From CAZKNJ01 sp964554185 (GTDB lineage Bacteria; 4484-113): a DNA stretch of 22,463 nt. The stretch's first letter is position 1. Each line of letters opens with the position of its first letter. The stretch is from positions 1-22,463 of the forward strand of contig CAZKNJ010000029.1 in the NCBI GenBank assembly GCA_964554185.1, written 5' to 3'. The notes beneath the pieces are model-generated. The model saw nothing but the letters and a program-made list of their open reading frames with translations. It did no database searches and was not told the origin of the DNA. The position numbers and the translations under genes were made by a program. Positions 22,405 through 22,463 of this stretch are shown in pieces.

Positions 22405-22463
22405 TCAGTATCCCCGGTATGCGGCCGGGTCGGTGTAATCAAAGCTCTCCATGTCCTCAAAGA
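22405..22463 (-). CDS. C-terminal end of a paralogue of the downstream exported protein (cut by window edge)
   Basis: Only the last 18 or so codons are in the window: FEDMESFDYTDPAAYRGY then TGA at 22407-22405. It aligns without gaps to FDRMEPFDFADPAARPF near the end of the 438-residue protein just downstream, with F-x-x-M-E-x-F-D-x-x-D-P-A-A shared. The reading frame is open to the edge. The frame is too short to call alone; the match to its neighbour is the evidence. Confidence 0.7.
   Translation of the reverse strand, partial: FEDMESFDYTDPAAYRGY

Noticed and set aside
1..22463. CRISPR arrays, transposons, prophage, tRNA or rRNA genes
   Set aside because: No regularly spaced repeats, no transposase or integrase motifs, no recognisable cloverleaf or rRNA sequence were seen.

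Overview
The window is 22.5 kb of gene-dense, GC-rich bacterial chromosome. It carries seventeen apparently complete protein genes and a gene fragment at each edge. I saw no rRNA, tRNA, insertion sequence, prophage or CRISPR array. The genes for lipoproteins, exported proteins and one protein that looks like an outer-membrane beta-barrel suggest a bacterium with two membranes. Thymidylate synthase is of the ThyX type, and a separate PurS subunit is present. GTG starts are frequent. Many genes start only a few bases after a TATAAT-like box with no Shine-Dalgarno sequence, so leaderless transcripts are probably common. These traits do not fix a phylum, and I do not name one.

Layout from the left. 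Positions 1-3035 run on the minus strand: an HD-GYP membrane protein, thyX, a possible lipoprotein, and then the start of an alpha/beta hydrolase cut by the window edge. Positions 3105-5563 run on the plus strand: a BMP/PnrA-like lipoprotein and an exported beta-propeller-like protein. Positions 5579-7797 are on the minus strand: a YjbH-like outer-membrane protein, a 368-bp stretch without genes, an exported LolA-like protein and a GAF-domain protein related to free-methionine sulfoxide reductases. Positions 7865-11927 are on the plus strand: purB, purC and purS (purine synthesis), then comM/yifB. Two small unknown membrane proteins follow (12056-12930), then a UshA-type 5'-nucleotidase (13006-14547). 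Positions 14552-18506 are on the minus strand: pdxT, an exported DUF4384-like protein, a membrane-anchored unknown, and a membrane protein with a C39-like cysteine-peptidase domain. A large lipoprotein with a subtilisin-like fold (18614-20980) ends at a strong terminator. The window closes with a minus-strand pair of related exported proteins, the second cut by the edge.

The core metabolic genes are ordinary. The less familiar part is the cell-envelope set: about nine exported or membrane proteins, several without a family I recognise. The observations I rate highest are: (1) a repeated geometry in which a -10 box sits six bases before the start codon; (2) a subtilisin-like lipoprotein whose catalytic serine and oxyanion asparagine appear replaced; (3) a perfect palindrome overlapping the -35 box of the outer-membrane protein gene, next to an 11-bp tandem repeat; (4) the C39-like membrane peptidase translationally coupled to an unknown membrane-anchored protein; and (5) a basic, histone-tail-like extension on PurB. 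I did not find a clear, self-contained new defence or mobile system.
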